Source of the DNA: Gluconobacter albidus
GTDB taxonomy: Bacteria > Pseudomonadota > Alphaproteobacteria > Acetobacterales > Acetobacteraceae
Length of the DNA: 55,359 nucleotides
Reading direction: 5' to 3'
Assembly: GCF_002723915.1 (NCBI RefSeq)
Contig: NZ_BEWL01000015.1
Coordinates: 1-55,359 of the forward strand
Shown here: positions 15,918-23,915 of the stretch, one piece after another
Layout: every line of letters starts with the position of its first letter
How positions within the stretch are numbered: the stretch's first letter is position 1
Made by a program: the position numbers and the translations under genes
The notes under the pieces: generated by a model
The model's database searches: none
The model's input: only the letters and a program-made list of their open reading frames with translations
What the model was told of the DNA's origin: nothing

Positions 15918-17446
15918 GAGACGCCGGCTTCCGCCATGTCGTGATCGGCGCAGTCCGCCGCGATCCATCCCGACATCAGCGCCATCGGCATTCCCGCCCC
16001 GGGATGCGCAGAGCCGCCTGCAAGATAAAGCCCCGGAACATCCACTGAGCGGTTCGCAGGCTTGAACGCCCCGTTCAGACGCCCATGACTCGCGAGACCA
16101 TAAATTGCCCCGCGCAGCGTGGAATAACGTTCCTGAATATCGAGCGGCGTCAGATGATGTTCCACCCGGATCCGCTCCTCCAGATCAGGCATTCCTGCAC
16201 AGCGCTTCAGCTTGTCGAGAATGACCTGCCGGTATCCCGGAAACATGTCCTGCCAGTTCTGACCGCGGTGGATGTAAGGGGTGTGCACCAGAACATACAG
16301 CGCCTCGCCCCCTTCCGGTGCGACCCCGGGGTCGGTCCGTGACGGTGCCGCAAGATAGCAGGTCGGGTCCGGCGCAGGCACGCCCCGGCGATAGATGGCG
16401 TCGAATTCCTCTTCCGGATCGTCGGAAAAGACGAAGTCATGATGCGCCAGATGATCATAGGCACGATCCAGCCCCAGATAGAGCACCACACCCGAACACG
16501 CTGGCCGGCGCCGCTTCCAGTGCCGCTCAAACCCTACGGTCGGAATATGCGCCAACAACTCCCGCATCGTGCGCACACTGTCCATGTTGGAAACGATCGC
16601 ATCTGCCTCCAGAACATCACCCTGCGCCGTCAGAACGCCACAGGCGCGCCCGGCCCGCGTCAGGATCCGCTGCACCCGCATTCCCGTCCTGAATTCGACA
16701 CCGAGTTCCTCGCCAAGCCGGACCAGTGCTTCCGGAACGGCACGGGTGCCCCCCATCGGATACCAGACCCCGTCATGGCTCTGCATGTCGGCAATCCCCA
16801 GCAACACGGCCGGCGCCTGGAACGGGTTGGAGCCTACATATTGCGTCAGATGGTCCAGCATCTGGGCCGCCTGCGGATTATGGATGCGCTTGCGGATTTC
16901 CCGCGCGAACGTGGAATCCATCCGCAGCCGCAGTACATCCTGCAACGTCGCAAGCGTGAACGACCTGCGCAGATCCATCGTATCCGCAATGCCGCCCACG
17001 CTTTTCCAGAAGAAAAACCTTTCGGACGTCTCATGCAGCTGACGGCTGGTTTCCATCAGGTCACGATACCCGTCGCCATCCCCTGCACACAGGCTTTCCA
17101 GAACCTGCGCCATCCGCTCCGCATTTTCTTCCAGATCAAGCGTCTGCCCGTCCTCGAAAAAGCAGCGCCACTGCGGATCAAGCCGCCGCAGATCCAGCCG
17201 CTCGTGCATATCAACGCCCGCTTCGGCGAAAACACGCTCCAGCACACGCGGAACGGTCAGGATGGTCGGCCCCATATCGAAGCGGTAGCCGCCCTCCCGC
17301 CATTCCGCAGCCTTGCCCCCCAGCCAGTCATTGGCCTCAAGCACGGTCACTTTATGGCCACGCGCCGCCAGCGTGCAGGCCGCTGCAAGTCCGCCCAGCC
17401 CGGCTCCGATGATAATGACGGACGACTTCTGTTCAGGACGCGACAT
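15914..17446 (-). CDS. CrtI/CrtN-family carotenoid oxidase or desaturase (CrtP-like)
   Basis: This is a 510-residue FAD-dependent enzyme. VIIIGAGLGGLAAACTLAARGHKVTVLEAND (from about residue 10) is the FAD-binding GxGxxG fold, GGKAAEWREGGYRFDMGPTIL the second motif, and DVPGLYLAGGSAHPGAGMPMALMSG the C-terminal FAD contact of the phytoene desaturase family. Being the second such gene in the operon, it is the candidate for terminal methyl oxidation to the aldehyde, as CrtP/CrtNb do; this is inference. The ATG at 17446 overlaps the upstream gene by 14 bases. A longer frame to 17503 adds atypical residues. Confidence 0.85.
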   Translation of the reverse strand: MSRPEQKSSVIIIGAGLGGLAAACTLAARGHKVTVLEANDWLGGKAAEWREGGYRFDMGPTILTVPRVLERVFAEAGVDMHERLDLRRLDPQWRCFFEDGQTLDLEENAERMAQVLESLCAGDGDGYRDLMETSRQLHETSERFFFWKSVGGIADTMDLRRSFTLATLQDVLRLRMDSTFAREIRKRIHNPQAAQMLDHLTQYVGSNPFQAPAVLLGIADMQSHDGVWYPMGGTRAVPEALVRLGEELGVEFRTGMRVQRILTRAGRACGVLTAQGDVLEADAIVSNMDSVRTMRELLAHIPTVGFERHWKRRRPACSGVVLYLGLDRAYDHLAHHDFVFSDDPEEEFDAIYRRGVPAPDPTCYLAAPSRTDPGVAPEGGEALYVLVHTPYIHRGQNWQDMFPGYRQVILDKLKRCAGMPDLEERIRVEHHLTPLDIQERYSTLRGAIYGLASHGRLNGAFKPANRSVDVPGLYLAGGSAHPGAGMPMALMSGWIAADCADHDMAEAGVS

Positions 17447-19040
17447 GGGTGGCCCCTTTCCGGGAACGCCGGTTAAAAAACGCAGAGCCCCTGCGGGGCG
17501 CAAGATCGCGGATCACCAGGTCGCTGCTGATCCGCGCGCCCTCGAAAATCACCGGAAGCCCGCTTCCCGGGTGGGTTCCGCCGCCCGCCAGATAGACGCC
17601 CTGAATATCCTCGAAACGGTTGTGCGGCCGACGGTGCAACATCTGACCCATATTATGCGCCAGATTGAAAACCGCCCCCTTGTGAACGTCGTAACGCTCT
17701 TCCCAGTCCATCGGCGTCAGGATCTTCTCAAAGCGGATCCGTTCCTCGATATTCGCAAAACCGGCCTTCTCCAGACGCGCCATCACGAGCTTGCGCGCCT
17801 GCGCCCGTGTTTCGTCCGTCCAGTCCACACCCCCGTCACGCAGATGCCCCACCGGCATCAGGACATAGAGTGTAGAATGTCCCGCCGGTGCCTGCTCCGG
17901 ATCGGTCACGCAGACATTCTGGATGTAGAGAGACGCCTCCTCGGACAGCATTTTCCCTGCTTCGATTTCAGCGAAGTTCCGGTCATAGGATTCTGACAGG
18001 AAAATCGTGTGGTGTCCCTTGTCCGGAACAGTTCCCTCAATTCCGAGATATATCATGAACGTCGAGCAGGAATATTTCTTCCGCTCGATGAAATTGTTCT
18101 TCCATCGGCGCCGTTTCCTGTCCGGAACCAGCTTCGTCATCGCCCGCCCGAAATCGGCATTGATGACGATGGCATCCGCCCGTTCAGGCCCCTGATCGGT
18201 CAGCACACCGGTTGCACACCCCTTGCGAGTCAGGATTTCACGTACCGGTGTGTTCAGACGGATCGTAACCCCAAGCCGCTCTGCTGCCTGCCCCATGGCC
18301 TCCATGACGGCCATCGTGCCCCCGACGGGATGATAGATACCGTATTCATGCTCCATGAAACTCAGGATCGTGAACAGGCTCGGGCACCTGTAGGGCGACA
18401 TGCCGAGATATTTGCTCTGGAATGAAAAGGCGAGCCGCGTCCTCGGATCGCGGAAATACCGGCTCAGGTCCCGGTCAACAGAAGACAGCGGCCGCAGCTT
18501 TGGAAAAGCCCGCAGCATGTCCGGCCGCAACAGATCCAGCACACTGTTGAAAGGCCGCTGCAAAACAGGAATGAAGTTGCGGAACTTGGCGCGGTTATCG
18601 GCAATAAATTCCCGAATTTGTCCGGCATCCTGCACGTCAATCCGCGCAATCTCACGCTCCAGCACATCAATATCGGACGTAACCTTCAGGGACGGACCGT
18701 TTTCAAAAACCAGATCATAATTTTCATCGAGTTTCTTCAGGGTAATCGTGTCTTCCATCCGCAGCCCGCAGCGCGTGAAGATGTTCCGAAGGATCTGAGG
18801 ATAAAGAAAAAAGGTCGGCCCGGTATCAAACCGAAACACCCCGGCTCCGGTTTCGCCCTCAATGGCGGAAGATCTTCCCCCGAGCTTACTGTGCCGCTCA
18901 TAGAGCGTCACGTCCGCACCTGCATGGGCCAGCAGCATTGCCGAAGCCAGGCCGCCTGGCCCGCCACCAACAATCGCAATCCGCCGATTGTGGAGAGAAC
19001 CAGACTTTATAAGCGTTTTGACGATCGCATCGTTTTCCAA
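17433..19040 (-). CDS. crtN: CrtN-like dehydrosqualene/squalene desaturase
   Basis: This protein of about 535 residues belongs to the phytoene desaturase family. RRIAIVGGGPGGLASAMLLAHAG is the FAD fold, GGRSSAIEGETGAGVFRFDTGPTFFLYP follows, and VYLAGGGTHPGSGLPVIFEGARI is the C-terminal signature. No ATG precedes the FAD motif. I prefer TTG 19040 (LENDAIVKTL), which has a GGAAAAG sequence upstream; the frame is open to a TTG at 19118. It begins the pigment operon. No crtM (diapophytoene synthase) is present, so its substrate presumably comes from the hopanoid squalene pathway (hpnCDE) elsewhere, as reported for methylobacteria. Confidence 0.85.
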   Translation of the reverse strand: MENDAIVKTLIKSGSLHNRRIAIVGGGPGGLASAMLLAHAGADVTLYERHSKLGGRSSAIEGETGAGVFRFDTGPTFFLYPQILRNIFTRCGLRMEDTITLKKLDENYDLVFENGPSLKVTSDIDVLEREIARIDVQDAGQIREFIADNRAKFRNFIPVLQRPFNSVLDLLRPDMLRAFPKLRPLSSVDRDLSRYFRDPRTRLAFSFQSKYLGMSPYRCPSLFTILSFMEHEYGIYHPVGGTMAVMEAMGQAAERLGVTIRLNTPVREILTRKGCATGVLTDQGPERADAIVINADFGRAMTKLVPDRKRRRWKNNFIERKKYSCSTFMIYLGIEGTVPDKGHHTIFLSESYDRNFAEIEAGKMLSEEASLYIQNVCVTDPEQAPAGHSTLYVLMPVGHLRDGGVDWTDETRAQARKLVMARLEKAGFANIEERIRFEKILTPMDWEERYDVHKGAVFNLAHNMGQMLHRRPHNRFEDIQGVYLAGGGTHPGSGLPVIFEGARISSDLVIRDLAPRRGSAFFNRRSRKGATHVAS

Positions 19041-19170
19041 GTTTTGGTCTTTTCCACTCGAGACAGAATTTTTTCTAAAAACAGAGACGCGATGAAACGC
19101 TGTATTTTGCCTCTGCAAGAACTCGTCAGACGTCCGTTCGTTGCATGTTGGTTCTGTTTTGAATCGGCCG

Positions 19171-20295
19171 TTATCGTGGCCCTAGGGTTACAACCAGTTT
19201 TCTGGCTGAAACGCCCTTACGCTGGCGTTCGAGTGCTTCTGGAATTACTTCCAGGCCGTGCCCGACAATTTCTGGCTCAGGCGCGGGCCTGAACTGCCCG
19301 CTTTCAAGCGCCGACGGCAGGAATTCCCTGTAAATCATAGGCCCGACCTCATTATGAAGAGGGGCGCCACCCCAGATGAACTTTGTCTTCACGCCTTTGC
19401 GTCGGGCTCTCAGAGCGAGGGAAATATTTCTGATCACCAGCCCCATCAAAGCAGGCAGCAGTTTTTGCCAGCGCCCACGTCCCGCTGAAATTTCATCGAG
19501 AGATACAGGAGGCGTCGCCAGCGCGATAAAGCGTTGCCCTTTGGTAGCTCCAAGAATGTCGATACAGGCTTTGGCCGATCCCGTACCGATCGCAATGGCG
19601 CCACAGACCTCCCGTCCTCGCAACGCCTCAATGATTACCGACGGTGTTGACGGGCTGTGTCGATCATAAACGGCACAGGCGCCCAGCCTCTTCAGATAGG
19701 AAGCATTTCGCAGAGATGACGTTGCGATGACATCATAGCCAGCCGCGACCGCAAGCTGGATCGCGTTGCATCCAACGCTTGTGGAGCCTCCCCAAACAAC
19801 CAGTGTCTGACCCGCTGGCGCAGGCTTGCTGGAGGGAGGGCGCATGGCAAGAAAATCAGGCTGGAAAAGGCCTGCTGCAGCTGTTGTGAGGCCAAGAGGT
19901 AAAACGCTTGCCGCCTCAAAAGACAGATTGTCTGGCAGCGGCGAAGTCATTTTCTCCATAAGAATGACCTGCTCCTGAAATGCCCCTTCGGCAGACCGCC
20001 GACCCTTTTCTTCTCCGGAAGCAAAGCCCACGACCCGATCTCCCACCTTGAAGCAGGTAATATTTGAACCGACCGCGACGACATCCCCCGCCACGTCTGA
20101 GCCAAGAATGGCCGGGTAAGTCATCCAGGGAGTAATGACATCACCAACGGACTGGATGAGCCGTTCAAACGGGTTTACAGCGATCGCACGGACAGAAACG
20201 AGAATTTCATCCATCCCGGGTGCTATGTCTGGAACAGCGCGCACTGCAAAAAGACCACGCTTCTCGCCGAGAATAAGTGCTTCATGATTGGGCAT
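19171..20295 (-). CDS. MDR-superfamily oxidoreductase (zinc-type alcohol dehydrogenase-like)
   Basis: This 374-residue medium-chain reductase has a GroES-like N-terminal half (ILVSVRAIAVNPFERLIQ and ILGSDVAGDVVAVGSNITCFKVGDRVVGF). The NAD(P)-binding half has TLVVWGGSTSVGCNAIQLAVAAGYDVIAT. The usual catalytic and structural zinc cysteines are missing (NPFERL and GSDVAG replace GXCGTD and GHE), so it is probably a zinc-independent quinone or enoyl reductase. It diverges from an AraC gene starting 105 bases away, which probably regulates it. It is upstream of the carotenoid operon on the same strand, but the 130-base gap to the preferred crtN start leaves cotranscription open. Confidence 0.85.
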   Translation of the reverse strand: MPNHEALILGEKRGLFAVRAVPDIAPGMDEILVSVRAIAVNPFERLIQSVGDVITPWMTYPAILGSDVAGDVVAVGSNITCFKVGDRVVGFASGEEKGRRSAEGAFQEQVILMEKMTSPLPDNLSFEAASVLPLGLTTAAAGLFQPDFLAMRPPSSKPAPAGQTLVVWGGSTSVGCNAIQLAVAAGYDVIATSSLRNASYLKRLGACAVYDRHSPSTPSVIIEALRGREVCGAIAIGTGSAKACIDILGATKGQRFIALATPPVSLDEISAGRGRWQKLLPALMGLVIRNISLALRARRKGVKTKFIWGGAPLHNEVGPMIYREFLPSALESGQFRPAPEPEIVGHGLEVIPEALERQRKGVSARKLVVTLGPR

Positions 20296-20399
20296 GGAAT
20301 ACTCGCATCACTTTCAGAATGGTCTATTTTCTAACAATCCCTTCCTGTACGATCCATGCTTTAAAAACCGCTTTTTCGTCGCAATCGTACAGAGGGGTT

Positions 20400-21341
20400 A
20401 TGGATCCACTTTCTGACGTTCTTAGGTTTCTTGAGCCTGACAGTTACGGTTTTCGTGGGCTGAGCGCACAGGGAGACTGGTGTCTGGAGTTTCCTGAAGG
20501 ACCTGGTCTGAAATGTCAGGCCATACAGACAGGAGTGTGCTGGATTGAGGTGGACGGTCTTGACGCTCCTGTTCAACTTGAGGCGGGCGATCTGGTCCTC
20601 TTGTCAGGCCAACATGCTTTTCGCACCTACACGAACAGAACCGTTTCGCCTCTCAGTGCCTACGATGTTCTGCTGTCCGTAGCCGTCGGCCATACTGCTG
20701 TCTTGAACGGAGGAGGACACGTCACAGGCATGGGCGGATTTTTTAAATTCAAAGCGCCTTATGCAGAACGAATGCTGAGCGAGCTTCCGCCACTGATCCA
20801 TATCAGGCCAAATGCTTCAGGAAGCACAATGAAATGGGCTGTTGAACAACTGATGTCCGAATTACGCCAGCCCGAAATAGGAAGCGCGCTCCTTGCAGCC
20901 CATCTTGCTCAAATGCTCCTGATCCAGGGGCTGCGGCTACATATCACCAGCAGCACTCAGGGTACGGGCTGGCTATACGCCTTGCGCGATCCACGTCTTC
21001 ATGCCGCCCTGTGTGCGATCCACAAAAATCCGGAAGCCCAATGGACGCTTCAAACGCTTGCGGGAATTTCTGGAATGTCACGGACTAGTTTTGCGGCTCA
21101 CTTTAAAGCAATAATTGGCGAGACCTGTATGAACTACCTGACACAATGGCGAATGACGGTTGCATCACACCATCTTGCCAAAAGAGGAATAAGTGTAGCA
21201 CGAGCGGCTGAACTGTCTGGTTATAGTTCCGAGAGTGCATTTAGTGCAGCGTTTAAGCGCGTCATGGGACAGGTACCGTCAAATTTTTCAAAAGATACGG
21301 ATATCCGAAGCGCAGTTACAGCAGACCGAATCAAGCCATAA
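20400..21341 (+). CDS. AraC-family transcriptional regulator with cupin domain
   Basis: This 313-residue regulator has an N-terminal cupin_6-type sensing domain (GDWCLEFPEGPGLKCQAIQTG and LEAGDLVLLSGQHAFRTY). Two C-terminal helix-turn-helix units follow: LQTLAGISGMSRTSFAAHFKAIIG and VARAAELSGYSSESAFSAAFKRVMG. ATG 20400 is preceded by GAGGGG, a good ribosome site; a longer open frame from 20277 has no such support. Regulators of this group usually respond to small aldehydes or alcohols and activate an adjacent oxidoreductase, here the divergent MDR gene. The ligand is unknown. Confidence 0.9.
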   Translation: MDPLSDVLRFLEPDSYGFRGLSAQGDWCLEFPEGPGLKCQAIQTGVCWIEVDGLDAPVQLEAGDLVLLSGQHAFRTYTNRTVSPLSAYDVLLSVAVGHTAVLNGGGHVTGMGGFFKFKAPYAERMLSELPPLIHIRPNASGSTMKWAVEQLMSELRQPEIGSALLAAHLAQMLLIQGLRLHITSSTQGTGWLYALRDPRLHAALCAIHKNPEAQWTLQTLAGISGMSRTSFAAHFKAIIGETCMNYLTQWRMTVASHHLAKRGISVARAAELSGYSSESAFSAAFKRVMGQVPSNFSKDTDIRSAVTADRIKP

Positions 21342-21413
21342 CAGATCCTTGGAGAATATTACCGCCTTAAGAGCATCAGCAGCAGAAAACTATCCCTTCA
21401 AATGAACCACCTC

Positions 21414-21432
21414 GCTCAAGAGCAGTTTTTTT
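21414..21432 (+). terminator. weak terminator between convergent araC-like and LOV kinase genes
   Basis: GCTC-AA-GAGC forms a short 4-bp hairpin followed by AG and a run of eight T residues, in the plus direction after the AraC gene. The stem is short, so the call is tentative; the T run overlaps the last codons of the kinase gene. Confidence 0.35.
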
Positions 21433-23172
21433 ATTCCTCAGCGTGACCGAAGTCCGATGTCTGACGACCATTTCCACTGCGTGACCCATGGCTGAGCGCC
21501 GCCTGAATACGATCTATAAGCTCGGATCTCTGATACGGCTTGCCAAGTACTTCAAAATTATTATTGTCAGGTGCGTTCAGTGACATCTCATCATTATAAC
21601 CTGTAGTGAGAACAACAGGCGTCTGAGGACGTAATTGGCTGATTTTTTCTGCCAGAACCAGGCCATTGGGTCCCCCTGGCATGATAACGTCCGAGAAGAC
21701 CGCACTGAATGGCCTGTGTTCAGAAAGTGCTTTCGCGAAAACATCCAATGCTTCCGTGGCATCCTGGGAAATCGTTACCTGATACCCGGTTTCCATAAGA
21801 GCATCCGCTGCGTATTGGGCAATATCGGCATTGTCTTCAACAATCAGAATATGCGGCACATTCGAATTTTCATCGACCGGCTGTGCTTTATAACCCGTAT
21901 TTTCCTTGATGTTTTCAGTATCTTCTTTTGACGCAGACACTGGAAAAATCATATGAATACTTGTGCCTCTCTGGTGTTCGCTCTCCACTTCCAGACGCCC
22001 ACCAGACTGTTGAACGAAGCCCTGAACCATTGCCAGCCCCAGACCTGTTCCCTGTCCGGACGGTTTGGTTGTAAAAAACGGCTCTGTCGCTCGCAAGACA
22101 ATATGAGGCAGCATTCCCTGCCCTTCATCCGCCACTGTCACGACCACGTAGTCTCCTGGTTTGAGACGGCGGGCTTCGGCATCTCCATTGAGATGAAGAA
22201 GCTTCGTTTTTATCGTGATCGAGCCGCCCGATGAAGACGCATCGCGGGCGTTGGCGACGACATTGAGAAGCGCCATTTCAAAGTAGTTTGCGTCCAGCTT
22301 TACATCTGGTAAACGTAATCTCAGGTTCAGATAGAGATCAATCTGGGTTCCAACTGACATCTCTATCAATTCTTTGAAAGAACTGATGAGTGAACTCAGA
22401 TTGACTTGTGTTGGTTCAAGCCGGGTCCGGCGCGCAAAAGACAGCAGCTGCCGCGTCAGTCTCGCCCCCCGGTCCGCAGCCTGCTGGGCGATCATATGCT
22501 GGCGATCAAACGCCTGATGATCCAGGCGCTTGTCCTTCATCCGGTCCAGACTGTTATTCAGGATCTGCAATAAATTATTGAAGTCATGCGCAAGACCTGC
22601 GGTCAGTTGTCCGATTGCTTCCATCTTCTGGCCCTGCCGCAGGGCCATCTCGCTTTCACGGCGCTTGGAAACGTCAAGCTGACTGGCGAAAAAATAAATC
22701 AGTTCTCCCTGTTCGTCGAACACCGGCCCCATGAAAATCGCATTCCAGAACGGTGTTCCGTTGCGTCGATAGTTCAGGATCTCGAGGGCAATCGGTTTGC
22801 AATTCGCAATAGCGTCTCTCAGTTGCCGGACATCATTTGGGTCGGTACCAGCGCCTTGTAGAAAACGACAGTTTCTTCCGACCACTTCACTGACCTCATA
22901 TCCGGTGAGGTCAAGAAAGGCATTATTTGCAAAGGCAATCGGGCAGTCGGGCAGTCGGGCAGACGCGGATCAGCCAAAATCATGGGCATTCTGGTCATTT
23001 CGACTGCTGCAAAGAAAACATTGCTTCTGTTTTCAAGCGTCGGGTCACTGATTTTTGTCTGCGCCCAATGGTGCGGCTCACGATCGCTCAATGTTGCCAG
23101 CTCCCCAGTCGAGGGATGTTTGGATAAATCTTGATTCATGAACTCTGCCGATGACGTGGGGCGCGTTTGCAT
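21431..23172 (-). pseudogene. LOV blue-light hybrid histidine kinase, frameshifted by an 8-bp repeat
   Basis: Two overlapping frames encode one protein of about 578 residues. The LOV photosensor spans NVFFAAVEMTRMPMILAD, then (other frame) IAFANNAFLDLTGYE, VGRNCRFLQG with the photoactive cysteine, LNYRRNGTPFWN, and FFASQLDVSKRRE. A kinase follows with AGLAHDFNNLLQ (phosphoacceptor His), ALLNVVANARDA (N box), DEGQGM and GTGLGLAM. A receiver domain ends it (ILIVEDNADIA, FSDVIMPGG with phosphoacceptor Asp, GKPYQ). The layout matches the P. syringae LOV-HK-receiver protein. The break is a third copy of CTGCCCGA at 22939-22962; two copies restore RLPDCPIAFANNAFLDL. ATG 23172 follows GGAAGG. The state may be reversible, so off-phase gene is an alternative to pseudogene. 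Confidence 0.88.
22939..22962. repeat. 8-bp tandem repeat x3 in the LOV domain coding sequence
   Basis: TCGGGCAG is repeated three times without variation (CTGCCCGA in the coding sense). Because 8 is not a multiple of 3, each unit gained or lost changes the reading frame. Two copies give a continuous LOV domain; three copies separate the start codon from the kinase. Confidence 0.9.
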
Positions 23173-23249
23173 AGCCTTCCATCCCACGCGAAAGAACGGA
23201 ACGGCAACACAAATCTTGTTTCCGGGTAAAAATCACCCTTGGTTCTCTT

Positions 23250-23915
23250 CTAGGCAACCCGATGAACGTCTTGTGCTCCCCAGACATATGCCGCAGATCC
23301 ATGTATAAACAGGCTGTTGATAGCAGGAGCAGAGATGTCAAGACCTCCGGTATAGGCCCCTATGGCTGGCAGGATCAGACGTTCTTCTCCTGTGATGAAG
23401 CAGGGGCGGCTCATAACGTGACCCCTGCTCCGTATCCTGATCTTCGGATGCAGATGGCCTGCCAGTTCCGCATGACCGGCAGGAATAACTGCAGATGGAA
23501 TATGCCGAAGGAGAAGATCGCCGCACCGGTATTCTTCAAGCCAGTCGCCTGCCACCTCTGAAACCGGAATCCCATCATGATTTCCTGTAATCCATAACGG
23601 ATCTACTTTCTGGCTGATACAATTGAGAAGGGCTCGTTCGGCATCAAGGAGACGCTTCCCAGCGGAATGGTCATGAAAGCTGTCTCCGAGTGCTATCAGA
23701 AGCCGCGGCGCATGCGCTTCAATAAGCAGTAATACTTTCTCAAGTGTGGAAATCGTGTCTCCAGGTGGAAGCAGAAGCCCACGCGCCCGGGCAGATGTCC
23801 CTTTCCCGAGGTGAAGGTCAGCGACAACGAGTGTCTCAGTTTCAGGCAGAAGAACAGCACCACCGGGCAGAAGATGTATTCGCTCACCTGCTAGGGTAAT
23901 CTCCCGGAATTTCAT
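23250..23915 (-). CDS. pdeM: ligase-associated metallophosphoesterase PdeM
   Basis: This 221-residue calcineurin-like phosphoesterase shows the metal-binding series VVADLHLGKG, ALGDSFHDHSAG, ITGNHDG and AGHLHPKI. It belongs to the group always found with a bacterial ATP-dependent DNA ligase, a DEAD/H helicase and an MBL exonuclease; the Pseudomonas putida relative has been studied as a manganese-dependent nuclease. Its ATG overlaps the helicase stop (ATGA at 23912-23915), so it is made from the helicase transcript. It probably processes DNA ends or nicks in a repair pathway. Confidence 0.92.
   Translation of the reverse strand: MKFREITLAGERIHLLPGGAVLLPETETLVVADLHLGKGTSARARGLLLPPGDTISTLEKVLLLIEAHAPRLLIALGDSFHDHSAGKRLLDAERALLNCISQKVDPLWITGNHDGIPVSEVAGDWLEEYRCGDLLLRHIPSAVIPAGHAELAGHLHPKIRIRSRGHVMSRPCFITGEERLILPAIGAYTGGLDISAPAINSLFIHGSAAYVWGAQDVHRVA

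Noticed and set aside
13735-17476. Long plus-strand frames (382 and 345 residues) opposite the carotenoid genes
   Set aside because: They are rich in Pro, Arg and His and follow the codon pattern of the real minus-strand genes, so they are shadows.
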